DNA from: Shewanella jiangmenensis
Lineage (GTDB): Bacteria; Pseudomonadota; Gammaproteobacteria; Enterobacterales; Shewanellaceae
Reading direction: 5' to 3'
Length of the DNA: 52,420 nucleotides
NCBI RefSeq assembly: GCF_018596335.1
Contig: NZ_JAHEPS010000014.1
Span: 1-52,420 of the forward strand
Under the pieces are notes generated by a model. That model was not told the DNA's origin. It saw nothing but the letters and a program-made list of their open reading frames with translations, and ran no database searches. The position numbers were made by a program, and so were the translations under genes. Of this stretch, positions 1-10,806 are shown one piece after another. Positions within the stretch are counted from its first letter, which is position 1, and every line of letters starts with the position of its first letter.

Positions 1-117
1 AAAGTTTTGGTCTCAATGAATTTCTGCTGTCATGCTCTGCATGAAAACTCTTTCATTGATAAAATCGTTTTGTCGACTTCATCAACCTGCGAGTATCCAC
101 ACAGATTGCTTGATAAA

Positions 118-130
118 TTTTTAAAGAGCG
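118..130 (-). promoter_or_regulatory. rrn boxA-like antitermination site
   Basis: The minus strand reads CGCTCTTTAAAAA, close to the rrn boxA consensus TGCTCTTTAACAA that binds the NusB/S10 complex in the leader RNA. It is followed by TTATCAAGCAATCTGTGTGG, as in enteric rrn leaders. Confidence 0.75.
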
Positions 131-160
131 TGACCGACTTTCATCTGGTCAGGGCTGCGT

Positions 161-188
161 ATTCTACAGAAGCCCTTTTCGGCGTCAA
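161..188 (-). promoter_or_regulatory. rrn P2 promoter
   Basis: On the minus strand a -35 TTGACG (183-188) and -10 TAGAAT (161-166) are separated by 16 bases. They are followed by a GC-rich start region (ACGCAGCCC). The spacing of about 150 bases from P1 matches the usual tandem P1/P2 arrangement of rrn operons. Confidence 0.8.
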
Positions 189-308
189 GCCCTTTTTTGA
201 AGAACATTTTCAACTGTCGTTTTAATGTTCGGTGCTCTTGCCCTGACCTGGTGTGCTTGTTACAGCCAGGCTGCTTTCGCTGCCGTTTCACCCTGTCAGT
301 GGAGGCGC

Positions 309-367
309 ATTATAGGGAGTCAGAAATTTCCCGCAAGGGCTTTTTTCATCTTTTTTCGATCTTTTTT
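309..367 (-). promoter_or_regulatory. rrn P1 promoter with phased A-tract upstream element
   Basis: On the minus strand there is a -35 TTGCGG (331-336), a 16-base spacer and a perfect -10 TATAAT (309-314). These are followed by a GC-rich discriminator (GCGCCTCC), typical of growth-rate and ppGpp-controlled rrn promoters. Directly upstream lie three six-base A-tracts (341-346, 351-356, 362-367) spaced 10 and 11 bases apart, which would give phased bending or an UP element for the RNA polymerase alpha subunit. Confidence 0.85.
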
Positions 368-413
368 GGCTTTATTTATCTGCCCACAAGTCACCCAAAG
401 ATTACCCCCAGAG

Positions 414-422
414 TTATCCACA
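414..422. promoter_or_regulatory. Perfect DnaA box upstream of rrn P1
   Basis: TTATCCACA at 414-422 is the exact DnaA-box consensus. It lies about 80 bases upstream of the rrn P1 -35 hexamer. A single 9-mer can occur by chance, so a role in DnaA-dependent regulation of this rrn copy is only a possibility. Confidence 0.4.
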
Positions 423-571
423 ATCGCGCCATAATCGCTGTTTTTTCGAGCATGGATTAGCCTTGTTGCCGAACGCCTCAGGAAGCTCATGTCGGTTTCA
501 GCCCGATTTGGATTGGCTGACAGATTACATCTATATAGTAAGGAAAAAGAGAACAACCACTGAGAAAGCAA

Positions 572-597
572 AAAGGCAGCCAATGGCTGCCTTTCTT
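572..597 (-). terminator. Rho-independent terminator of secA
   Basis: The perfect inverted repeat AAAGGCAGCC / GGCTGCCTTT (572-594, loop AAT) is followed on the minus strand by TTTTTGC. It lies 35 bases after the secA stop and separates secA from the rrn promoter reading in the same direction. Confidence 0.85.
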
Positions 598-631
598 TGA
601 GCTAATAAGCTTGTGACGCTTATCGACTATA

Positions 632-3358
<2,727 letters not shown>

Positions 3359-3415
3359 CTGAATACTTATCTCAATGAAGGCCAAGTCCCTGGTCGAGTA
3401 CAACAGCCAAAGTTG

Positions 3416-4315
3416 TTAACCTGCCCTGCGGTAGACATATTTCTGTGGGTCAACATGCTGACCCGCCCGCAACACTTCATAGTGAACATGAACACCGGTC
3501 GAGCGACCGGAATTGCCCATGGTGGCAATTTTTTCACCCTTGGCAACCACATCACCTACAGCTACTGACACCGTTTTATTGTGGCCATAGCGGGTGCGCA
3601 AACCATTTCCATGGTCTATCTCCACCAACTGGCCATAACCGAACATGTCTCCGGCCCATGTCACCACCCCTGCGGCAGTGGCGACAACACCGGTACCCTC
3701 TTTGCCGGCGAAGTCGATGCCTTTATGCATGGTTCTTCTACCGGTGAAAGGGTCATTGCGTATACCGTAGGGCGACGAGAGATAGCCTTTGCTGACAGGG
3801 CGCCCTGATACAAAACGTTCTTGATCCATATGGAGGTTGGCTGCCACAGTTTCAAGTAGCGCCAGCTGAACGTCGTTGTTATCAATTCTGGAAGCCAGCT
3901 TATTCATGTCGTCGATAAGCTGGTTTAATTCGATGGCAGAACCAAGATCGCTCGGACCACCCACACCGGCTTCGGCGGAGAAATCAAACTGATCTTCGAG
4001 CTGATAATTCTGGGCAACCTGCTGACCGAGCGCCTCAAGGCGGGTCACTTTGGCCTGCATACGGGCAACGTATGTCGTCAGGGTTGCGAGTTGGGTTTCA
4101 GTGGTTTCCTTGAGTTTCATGACCTCAAGTTTTTGGTTTTCCCGCGCCTGGCGTTCGTTATCGACGCTGGCCTGCTGGTTTTCAAACCTTGCACTGTTGT
4201 ATTGATAGAGTCCGGTGCCCGATACGAGCAACAAAACCGGCAGCAGCAACCATTGTTTACCGAGTTGCCAGCGGGTCACACCGCTGCGACCTTGAATAAA
4301 AACTGTTACACTCAT
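3416..4315 (-). CDS. Membrane-anchored M23 family metallopeptidase (murein DD-endopeptidase type)
   Basis: A 299-residue protein with one N-terminal membrane helix (about 20-37), a coiled-coil stretch (about 45-105) and a C-terminal M23/LytM domain (about 180-290). The zinc and catalytic residues are present: H197 and D201 (HKGIDF), H245, and H276/H278 (VHVHYE). This fits an active periplasmic peptidoglycan endopeptidase rather than a degenerate EnvC/NlpD-type activator. No LysM domain is visible. It lies between secA (same strand, 57 bases away) and divergent dciA (27-base gap). A role in envelope growth beside the dcw cluster is inferred from position. Confidence 0.9.
   Translation of the reverse strand: MSVTVFIQGRSGVTRWQLGKQWLLLPVLLLVSGTGLYQYNSARFENQQASVDNERQARENQKLEVMKLKETTETQLATLTTYVARMQAKVTRLEALGQQVAQNYQLEDQFDFSAEAGVGGPSDLGSAIELNQLIDDMNKLASRIDNNDVQLALLETVAANLHMDQERFVSGRPVSKGYLSSPYGIRNDPFTGRRTMHKGIDFAGKEGTGVVATAAGVVTWAGDMFGYGQLVEIDHGNGLRTRYGHNKTVSVAVGDVVAKGEKIATMGNSGRSTGVHVHYEVLRAGQHVDPQKYVYRRAG
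4304..4312 (+). promoter_or_regulatory. Candidate dciA promoter (extended -10)
   Basis: TGTTACACT (4304-4312) is an extended -10 element placed 31 bases before the dciA start, inside the first codons of the divergent M23 gene. A weak -35 (TGCGAC) lies 16 bases upstream. Confidence 0.4.
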
Positions 4316-4342
4316 AGCTTCTGTCAGCCATCTTCTTATTGA

Positions 4343-4795
4343 ATGAAAAAGTTACCTCAGGACCTTGCTGCCCTCGTACACAATGCCGGAACGCTGCCGG
4401 ACATCGCCGAAAAGGCAGAGCTGCTGAACAATCTGGATCAGATGTTGAAACAGATGGTTTCAGGTCCAGTCGCGGAGCAACTCAAGGTAGCCAACCTCCG
4501 CCACGGTACTCTCGTTATAGAAACGACAACGGCCTCGTGGGCCGCGCGGATCAATTTTCAAAAGCCAATGCTTCTAAAGCAACTTCAGGCCGAAACGCTC
4601 CCAATGCTCACCGCTATTGAGGTTAAAGTCAACCCAGCGCTGGCACAGTATCGACCAAAAACCCAGGTAAACACCAATCAACTGAGTGAAACCGCCGCCG
4701 CGCACATCGAGGCGCTGGCCGAGCACACCCCGGGTTCCCTGGGCCAGAAACTGAAACGGCTGGCAGCATTGGCCAGCCGTCACAGGCAATCTTAA
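4343..4795 (+). CDS. dciA: DciA-type DUF721 protein (replicative helicase loader/operator)
   Basis: A 150-residue protein with the N-terminal DUF721/KH-like fold (about 20-100, including the pattern LRHGTLVIETTTASWAARIN) and a C-terminal low-complexity tail ending in basic residues. In bacteria without DnaC or DnaI, DciA proteins interact with DnaB and help place it on DNA. It is the only plus-strand gene in the secA to mraZ block. It is divergent from the M23 gene and convergent with lpxC. There is no clear Shine-Dalgarno before the ATG, so the start is chosen from family length. Confidence 0.85.
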   Translation: MKKLPQDLAALVHNAGTLPDIAEKAELLNNLDQMLKQMVSGPVAEQLKVANLRHGTLVIETTTASWAARINFQKPMLLKQLQAETLPMLTAIEVKVNPALAQYRPKTQVNTNQLSETAAAHIEALAEHTPGSLGQKLKRLAALASRHRQS

Positions 4796-4803
4796 AACTG
4801 AAT

Positions 4804-4835
4804 TTAACGTCCGGCTTTACACTGCCGAACGTTAA
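4804..4835. terminator. Stem-loop between convergent dciA and lpxC
   Basis: A 12-base inverted repeat (TTAACGTCCGGC / GCCGAACGTTAA, one G-U type mismatch) with an 8-base loop lies between the two stops. It has no long T-run on either side, so it is a candidate bidirectional terminator only. Confidence 0.5.
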
Positions 4836-4838
4836 CAA

Positions 4839-5759
4839 TCAGGCAAATACAACGTTGCCCGGCATGGCGAAGCTGACCGGGGCATCGGCTTCTTTATCAA
4901 AGCTCACCAATTCCCAGGCATCTTCGGCGGCCAGAACAGCCCTGACCAATTGATTGTTCAGGGCATGGCCGGTCTTGTAGGCACAGAACTCACCGATAAT
5001 GGCGTGACCGGCAACGTACAGGTCGCCGAACGCATCCAGGATCTTGTGCTTAACAAATTCGTCCTCATAACGCAGGCCATCGGGGTTGAGGACGCGGTAT
5101 TCATCAAGCACAACGGCATTTTCCATGCTACCGCCCAGTGCCAGGTTGTTGGCACGCAGATACTCGATATCGCGCATAAACCCGAAGGTACGGGCACGGC
5201 TGATATCTTTCACAAAGGCAGAAGAGGAAAAGTCCATCACCATATGCTGTTGGCTGCGGGCAATTTCAGGGTGGTTAAAGTCAATGGCAAAGTTGACTCT
5301 GAATCCCTGGAACGGACGGAGTTCCGCCCACTTGTCGCCGTCTTCCACACGTACGGTGCGCTTGATACGCAGATATTTTTTCGCGGCGCCTTGCTCTTGA
5401 ATACCGGCACTTTGCAACAGGAAAACGAAGGGGCTGGCGCTGCCGTCCATAATCGGGATTTCAGGCGCGTCCACTTCGATAATGGCATTGTCGATGCCAA
5501 GACCTGCAAGTGCAGCAAACAAGTGCTCGATAGTTGAAATGCGAACTGCCGCATCGTTTACCAGAGCAGTACACATGGTCGTTTCCCGAACCATATCGGC
5601 CTTGGCTGGAATGGCCACGGCTGGGTTCAGGTCGGTACGCATCAGTACTATCCCTGTATTGATGGGCGCGGGTTTAATGGTCAAAGTCACCTTGTTACCG
5701 GAGTGAAGTCCGACACCGGTGGTCTTTACCATCTGTTTAACTGTTCTTTGAAATATCAT
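4839..5759 (-). CDS. lpxC: UDP-3-O-acyl-N-acetylglucosamine deacetylase LpxC
   Basis: This zinc deacetylase catalyses the committed step of lipid A synthesis in the cytosol. The protein is 306 residues, full length. The ligands and catalytic residues fall at the expected numbers: H79 (STIEHLFAA), H238 and D242 (KHKILDAFGD), and H265 (KTGHALNN). It follows ftsZ by 154 bases in the same direction, and a separate promoter is visible in that gap. In enterics LpxC is controlled by FtsH-dependent proteolysis acting on its C-terminus; whether that holds here cannot be seen. Confidence 0.98.
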   Translation of the reverse strand: MIFQRTVKQMVKTTGVGLHSGNKVTLTIKPAPINTGIVLMRTDLNPAVAIPAKADMVRETTMCTALVNDAAVRISTIEHLFAALAGLGIDNAIIEVDAPEIPIMDGSASPFVFLLQSAGIQEQGAAKKYLRIKRTVRVEDGDKWAELRPFQGFRVNFAIDFNHPEIARSQQHMVMDFSSSAFVKDISRARTFGFMRDIEYLRANNLALGGSMENAVVLDEYRVLNPDGLRYEDEFVKHKILDAFGDLYVAGHAIIGEFCAYKTGHALNNQLVRAVLAAEDAWELVSFDKEADAPVSFAMPGNVVFA

Positions 5760-5839
5760 GCAGTTACCCGTTTTACATTCAACAATTCACTGTTATTCAG
5801 GCAGTCGTAATCGACAGCCTAAACACCGGCTGGTCAGAC

Positions 5840-5868
5840 ATGCTACCACAGTTCTGGCATTTCACCAA
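5840..5868 (-). promoter_or_regulatory. Candidate lpxC promoter
   Basis: On the minus strand TTGGTG (5863-5868), a 17-base spacer and TAGCAT (5840-5845) preceded by TGG (extended -10) lie 80 bases upstream of the lpxC start, in the ftsZ-lpxC gap. Confidence 0.5.
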
Positions 5869-5913
5869 AAGTCGGCTACTTTGCCAGCGCTCTGTCTGTA
5901 CCGCTTAATTTAC

Positions 5914-7095
5914 TCAGTCTGCCTGCTTACGCAGGAAGGCTGGGATATCCAGGTAATCAAGCTCGTTCTTTGGCGCCGGCGCAGGTTGTGGGGCTACCGC
6001 TGATGGAACAGCGTTACCCTTGTGCACTGGCTGGGCATGGTAGGCCACTTCTTCGGCGTACACATCATGCTTTGGCTCAACCACGACAGGCTCTGGGCGC
6101 GGCTGCGCTTTTGGCACCAGCTGGATATCTGGCTTCTTGTCAGCGCCGATACCGGTAGCAACCACGGTTACGCGCAGTTCATCGCTCATTTCAGGGTCGA
6201 TAACGGCACCTACCACCACAGTGGCGTTGTCAGAGGCATAGGCCTTAACGTGGTTACCTACAGTCTCGAACTCTTCGATGGTCATGTCCATACCGGCGGT
6301 GATGTTCACCAGTACGCCGCGGGCGCCGGCAAGATCAATGTCTTCAAGCAGCGGGCTGGCAACAGCAGCTTCAGCAGCTTCTTCAGCACGGTCTTCACCA
6401 CGGGCCACACCGGTGCCCATCATGGCATTACCCATTTCGGACATAACGGTTTTCACGTCGGCGAAGTCGACGTTAATCAGACCGGGACGGGTAATCAGCT
6501 CGGCAATACCCTGCACTGCGCCAAGCAGTACGTTGTTGGCGGCAGCGAAGGCATCCAGCAAGGATGTGCCACGGCCCAGCACCTTGAGCAGCTTTTCGTT
6601 AGGGATGGTGATGAGCGAGTCCACATTCTTGGCAAGCTCGGCAATACCCTGCTCGGCATAAGCCATACGCTTTTTGCCTTCGAACGGGAATGGTTTGGTC
6701 ACCACGGCTACGGTCAGAATGCCTTCTTCTTTGGCAACCTGAGCCACAACCGGTGCGGCACCCGTACCCGTACCACCGCCCATACCGGCAGCGATGAAAA
6801 TCATATCCGAGCCTTTGATAGCGGCGCGGATGGCTTCTTTGTCTTCTTCAGCAGAAGCGCGGCCCACCTCAGGGTTGGCGCCAGCGCCCAGGCCCTTGGT
6901 CACGTCGCGGCCAATCTGGATGGTCTGGCCGGCGGCTGACTTGCGCAGCGCCTGTGCGTCGGTGTTGGTTGCGATAAACTCAACACCTTCGATATTGTGC
7001 TTAACCATATGTTCGACGGCATTGCCACCGCCGCCACCGACGCCGATGACTTTGATCACCGCCTCGTCAGAATGAGTATCCATGATCTCAAACAT
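5914..7095 (-). CDS. ftsZ: Cell division GTPase FtsZ
   Basis: The tubulin homologue that forms the Z ring. The protein is 393 residues. It has the N-terminal GTPase domain with the signature GGGTGTG at 106-112 and the T7 loop region. A variable linker rich in Pro and Ala follows. It ends in the conserved C-terminal peptide LDYLDIPAFLRKQAD that binds FtsA, ZipA and SlmA. The ATG at 7095 follows GGAGA with good spacing; a second Met five residues in is possible. It is last in the ftsQ-ftsA-ftsZ run, 28 bases after ftsA. Confidence 0.98.
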   Translation of the reverse strand: MFEIMDTHSDEAVIKVIGVGGGGGNAVEHMVKHNIEGVEFIATNTDAQALRKSAAGQTIQIGRDVTKGLGAGANPEVGRASAEEDKEAIRAAIKGSDMIFIAAGMGGGTGTGAAPVVAQVAKEEGILTVAVVTKPFPFEGKKRMAYAEQGIAELAKNVDSLITIPNEKLLKVLGRGTSLLDAFAAANNVLLGAVQGIAELITRPGLINVDFADVKTVMSEMGNAMMGTGVARGEDRAEEAAEAAVASPLLEDIDLAGARGVLVNITAGMDMTIEEFETVGNHVKAYASDNATVVVGAVIDPEMSDELRVTVVATGIGADKKPDIQLVPKAQPRPEPVVVEPKHDVYAEEVAYHAQPVHKGNAVPSAVAPQPAPAPKNELDYLDIPAFLRKQAD

Positions 7096-7123
7096 GGTCT
7101 AAATCTCCGTTTGCCTGCGTTAG

Positions 7124-8359
7124 TTAAAATTCACCTTTAAACCAGCTCTGGACCCGATTCCAGACACTGGTAACCCCCTGACGCTGCGGACGCTCGAACT
7201 GACGTTCAATCACCCGGCGCGCGCCATAATGAAGCAGCCCCACCCCAGTGGAGTAGATGGGCTGATCCACATATTCGTATAACCCTTTGACCGGCAGTGG
7301 CGACGCCACCCGTACCGGCATGCCAAACACGGCTTCGGCCACATCGACCGCGCCTTCAATCGAGGCGGTGCCGCCGGTCAGTACAATCCCTGCCGCCACC
7401 TGATCTTCCAGGCGGTTGGCACGAAGCTCTTTAAGCACCAGCTCAAACAGCTCCTGATATCTTGGCTCCACCACTTCGGCCAGAGTGTGGCGCGACATGG
7501 TGCGCGATGGGCGACCGCCCACAGATGGCACTTCAATACTGTCTTCACGGCTGACCATGGCACTTCTGGCGCTGGCGTACTGCACCTTGATTTGCTCGGC
7601 ATGGGACAGCGGTGTTCTGAAAATCTTGGCGATATCGCTGGTCACCTGATTGCCCGCCACCGGCACCACGGCGCAGTGACGCAGGGCGCCGTTGGAATAC
7701 ACAGCGATATCTGTCGTGCCGCCGCCCACATCGACCAGGCACACGCCCAGGTCTTTTTCATCGTTGGTCAGCACGGCTTCGGCGGAGGCAATGCCGGAAA
7801 ACACCAGGTCGTCGACCTTAAGGCCGCAGCGCTCCACACTCTTGGTAATGTTTTTCGCCATGTCGTTGGCGCAGGTGACTATGTGCGCCTTGGCTTCCAT
7901 GCGCATACCCGACATGCCGATTGGGCTTCTGATCCCTTCCTGCACATCAATGGCGTATTCCTGTGGCAGCACGTGCAGAATGCGACGCTCTGTCGGGATC
8001 TTCACCGAGCGGGCAGTGTGGATGACGTTGTCCACGTCTTCCTGGGTCACTTCTTCATCGTTGATAGACACCATGCCGCGCTCGTTCTGGCAGGCGATGT
8101 GCTTGCCCGAAATCGACAGATACACAGACGATACCTGACAGTCGGCCATCAGTTCGGCCTGATCCAGCGCGCGCTGCACACTGCGCACGATAGAGTCAAG
8201 GTCGTTCACACCGCCCTTGTCCATGCCACGGGAAGGGTGATTACCAAGACCCACAATGCTGATCTCTCCGTCAGGCATGACTTCACCGATGATCGCAGCG
8301 ACCTTGGCGGTTCCTATGTCCAATCCGACTATCAGATTTCTATCCTGGTTCTTGGTCAT
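7124..8359 (-). CDS. ftsA: Actin-like cell division protein FtsA
   Basis: FtsA tethers FtsZ filaments to the inner membrane. The protein is 411 residues, of the actin/HSP70 ATPase fold, with the nucleotide-binding pieces IVGLDIGTAKVAAIIGE (N-terminus), DVGGGTTDIAVY (centre) and GIVLTGGTASIEG. The C-terminal amphipathic membrane-targeting helix (VWNRVQSWFKGEF) is present. It sits three bases after ftsQ, so the two are probably translated together. Confidence 0.98.
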   Translation of the reverse strand: MTKNQDRNLIVGLDIGTAKVAAIIGEVMPDGEISIVGLGNHPSRGMDKGGVNDLDSIVRSVQRALDQAELMADCQVSSVYLSISGKHIACQNERGMVSINDEEVTQEDVDNVIHTARSVKIPTERRILHVLPQEYAIDVQEGIRSPIGMSGMRMEAKAHIVTCANDMAKNITKSVERCGLKVDDLVFSGIASAEAVLTNDEKDLGVCLVDVGGGTTDIAVYSNGALRHCAVVPVAGNQVTSDIAKIFRTPLSHAEQIKVQYASARSAMVSREDSIEVPSVGGRPSRTMSRHTLAEVVEPRYQELFELVLKELRANRLEDQVAAGIVLTGGTASIEGAVDVAEAVFGMPVRVASPLPVKGLYEYVDQPIYSTGVGLLHYGARRVIERQFERPQRQGVTSVWNRVQSWFKGEF

Positions 8360-8362
8360 CAG

Positions 8363-9235
8363 TTAACGACTCTCTTGTGTTGTCTCATTCCAGCCTACGG
8401 CCAATCCTGTGTCGTAACGCAAATCGACCCGAGCCACTGCCTTGGCCTGTTGGGTCAGGGTCGGGTATACATTGATAAATCGCTGTATACGCGCCATTTT
8501 GTCTTCTCGGCCCAGCTCGAGCGTGATGCCATTTTCAAGCACGGCAATCCACGCGTGTCGTGGGCTCAGGCTCAGGCTTTCAAGCCCGAAACCGTTAATT
8601 CTCAGTAACTCTTCTATCTGCCGGTATGCCTTAAGCACCTCGGCCGACATATTTTCCGGCCCCGACAGCTTGGGCAACCCTTCAAGCTCCGGCCTTGATG
8701 GCGCGCTGAAGGCTTCACCGCTCTCATTGAGCCAGTCCATGCCGTTCCAGCGGGCCGCGACTTTCTGCTCCTGCAGATGCACCTTAATCCGCGCCGGCCA
8801 CACCCGTCGCACCGAGACCTCATGCACCCAGGGCAAAGCCTTGATGGTCTTTTGGATCTCACCCACATCGGCACTGAAAAAGCTGCGCAGCATCAGGCTT
8901 TCCATCGCCTTACGGATATCATCATCCGTGGTGTAGTGCCGGTCGCCGTTGATCATCACCGCCTCAATCGGCACCGCCTCGGCATCATTGAGCAGTTCGT
9001 ACAAACGCGCACCGCTGTAGGCAAACATCCCCACCACCAACAGAAAGAAACTGAAGCCGGTGATGAAATACCAGTTAAGCGCCTTTACCTTGGGCCAAAT
9101 CGGCTCACGGGGCGGTTTCTTCTGGCGCTGCCTGTCACGGCTGCGGACATCCCGACTGCGCATGTCGCGGCTTGGCTCTGCCCGGCCGGCTCTGCGTCTG
9201 GTGTCCTGTCTGTCTGTCACTCTTGCCAAGGCCAA
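8363..9235 (-). CDS. ftsQ: Cell division protein FtsQ
   Basis: A bitopic divisome protein that links the early (FtsA/Z) and late (FtsL/B/W/I) components. The protein is 290 residues. It has a strongly basic cytoplasmic N-terminus (about 1-50) with repeated RSRD-like units, one membrane helix at about 54-73, a POTRA domain from about 90 (VPIEAVMINGDRHYT) and the periplasmic FtsQ domain. The cytoplasmic tail looks longer and more Arg-rich than in enteric FtsQ. A strong promoter lies just upstream in place of ddlB. Confidence 0.96.
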   Translation of the reverse strand: MALARVTDRQDTRRRAGRAEPSRDMRSRDVRSRDRQRQKKPPREPIWPKVKALNWYFITGFSFFLLVVGMFAYSGARLYELLNDAEAVPIEAVMINGDRHYTTDDDIRKAMESLMLRSFFSADVGEIQKTIKALPWVHEVSVRRVWPARIKVHLQEQKVAARWNGMDWLNESGEAFSAPSRPELEGLPKLSGPENMSAEVLKAYRQIEELLRINGFGLESLSLSPRHAWIAVLENGITLELGREDKMARIQRFINVYPTLTQQAKAVARVDLRYDTGLAVGWNETTQESR

Positions 9236-9268
9236 ATCCCTCAGAGGCCCGCCAACGGGAAACCGACC

Positions 9269-9296
9269 ATTATATAGACCCGCGATCTCAGGTCAA
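9269..9296 (-). promoter_or_regulatory. Probable ftsQAZ promoter
   Basis: On the minus strand TTGACC (9291-9296), a 16-base spacer and a perfect TATAAT (9269-9274) lie 34 bases before the ftsQ start, in the 107-base murC-ftsQ gap. This is one of the best sigma-70 matches in the window. It would let ftsQ, ftsA and ftsZ be expressed separately from the long mra operon. Confidence 0.7.
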
Positions 9297-9342
9297 AGGC
9301 CAAGGGGAACAACAAGTTAACTGGTGAAAATTTCAGCAGCAT

Positions 9343-10797
9343 TCAATTGTTGTCCGCCTGGTCAAATCCAAGCTGGGTCTTGGCCAACTGCTTGGAGAGC
9401 GCACCGATATTGCCCGCGCCCTGACACAGCAGCAAATCACCATCACCCAGTACATCCGGCAACACCCCGGCAAGCAATTCAGGGCTTGCCACAAAAATCG
9501 GCTCCAGCTGACCGCGCTGACGGATAGAGCGGCACAGCGCCCGGCCATCGGCACCCGGAATAGGCGTTTCACCGGCGGCATACACCTCGAGCAGAATCAG
9601 CTTGTCGACCTGCGACAATACATCCACGAAATCTTCATACAGATCGCGGGTGCGGGTATATCTGTGGGGCTGATACGCCATCACCAAACGCTTGTCCGGC
9701 CAACCGGCGCGGGCGGCCTTGATGGTGGCCAGAACCTCACTTGGGTGGTGGCCGTAATCGTCAACCAGCATCACCTCGCCCTTTGGCGTGGCAAACTTAC
9801 CCAGATGCTGGAAGCGGCGGCCTATGCCCTGGAACTCGGCCAGCGCCTTGACGATGGCGTCATCTTCAATGTCATCCTCGGTGGCCACGGCAATGGCGGC
9901 AAGGGAGTTAAGCACGTTGTGCTGGCCGGGCAGATTCACGGTCAGCGCCAAATCGGCTTTGCCCTTGCGACGCACGGTAAAGCTGCAGCTGTGGCCCTGC
10001 TGAACAAAGTCCAGTGCGCGCACGTCGGCATCTTCGCTGAAGCCATAGGTCACCACATGGCGGCCGATACGTGGGATAAGCTCGCGCACCACTGGGTCAT
10101 CCACGCACACCACGGCCACACCATAGAACGGCAGGTTGTGCATAAAATCCACAAAGGTGGACTTGAGCTTTTCGAAGTCACCGCCATAGGTATCCATATG
10201 ATCGGCTTCGATATTGGTCACCACAGTCACCATGGGCTGCAGGTGCAGGAAGCTCGCATCACTCTCATCGGCTTCGGCAATCAGATAACGGCTGGAGCCC
10301 AAACGCGCGTTGGTACCGGCACTGTTAAGCAAACCACCAATCACGAAGGTCGGATCACGGTCGGCCTGGCCGTACACGCTGGCAATCAGACTGGTGGTGG
10401 TGGTTTTGCCGTGGGTACCGGCAACCGCTACGCCATGGCGATAGCGCATCAGCTCCGCCAGCATCTCGGCGCGGCGCACCACAGGGATGCGCTGCTCTTT
10501 GGCGGCAACCAGCTCTGGGTTGTCCTGTTTGATGGCAGTGGAGACCACTACCACATCCACGTTTTCAATGTTTTCGGCGCCATGACCAATAAAGATCCGC
10601 GCGCCCAGACCACCCAGACGCTCAGTAACGGCATTCTCGGCAATATCCGAGCCGCTTACCTGATACCCTTCGTTCACCAGCACTTCGGCGATGCCGCCCA
10701 TGCCGGCGCCGCCAATCCCCACAAAGTGAATGCGGCGCACCCGGCGCATTTCCGGGATCATGGTACGAAGCTGTCTGTACTTCTCTGTCTGTGTCAT
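9343..10797 (-). CDS. murC: UDP-N-acetylmuramate--L-alanine ligase MurC
   Basis: It adds L-Ala to UDP-MurNAc in the cytosol, the first peptide step of peptidoglycan synthesis. The protein is 484 residues from the chosen ATG (MTQTEKY). A TTG two codons upstream is open, but AAAGG is better spaced for the ATG. Domain order is the UDP-binding N-terminal Rossmann domain (IHFVGIGGAGMGGIAEVL), the ATP-grasping central domain with P-loop GTHGKTTTT at 127-135, and the C-terminal domain with DDYGHHPSE. It follows murG by a few bases. No ddlB lies between it and ftsQ. Confidence 0.98.
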   Translation of the reverse strand: MTQTEKYRQLRTMIPEMRRVRRIHFVGIGGAGMGGIAEVLVNEGYQVSGSDIAENAVTERLGGLGARIFIGHGAENIENVDVVVVSTAIKQDNPELVAAKEQRIPVVRRAEMLAELMRYRHGVAVAGTHGKTTTTSLIASVYGQADRDPTFVIGGLLNSAGTNARLGSSRYLIAEADESDASFLHLQPMVTVVTNIEADHMDTYGGDFEKLKSTFVDFMHNLPFYGVAVVCVDDPVVRELIPRIGRHVVTYGFSEDADVRALDFVQQGHSCSFTVRRKGKADLALTVNLPGQHNVLNSLAAIAVATEDDIEDDAIVKALAEFQGIGRRFQHLGKFATPKGEVMLVDDYGHHPSEVLATIKAARAGWPDKRLVMAYQPHRYTRTRDLYEDFVDVLSQVDKLILLEVYAAGETPIPGADGRALCRSIRQRGQLEPIFVASPELLAGVLPDVLGDGDLLLCQGAGNIGALSKQLAKTQLGFDQADNN

Positions 10798-10806
10798 AAC
10801 CAACCT

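Larger units (their letters stand above)
1..302 (-). other. rRNA operon leader (16S gene starts beyond the left edge)
   Basis: Read on the minus strand, this is the transcribed leader of an rrn operon. It follows P1 and P2 and carries a boxA-like antitermination element. It then has the stretch ending in CAATCTGTGTGGATACTCG, which closely resembles the enteric rrn leader before 16S. The last bases at the window edge look like the segment a short distance upstream of the mature 16S 5' end. No 16S sequence is inside the window. The small open frames in both directions here have no support as genes. The operon identity is from recalled similarity to rrn leaders. Confidence 0.85.

Noticed and set aside
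7..460. Three short plus-strand frames at the left edge
   Set aside because: They cover the rrn promoter and leader, which fully explain the sequence.
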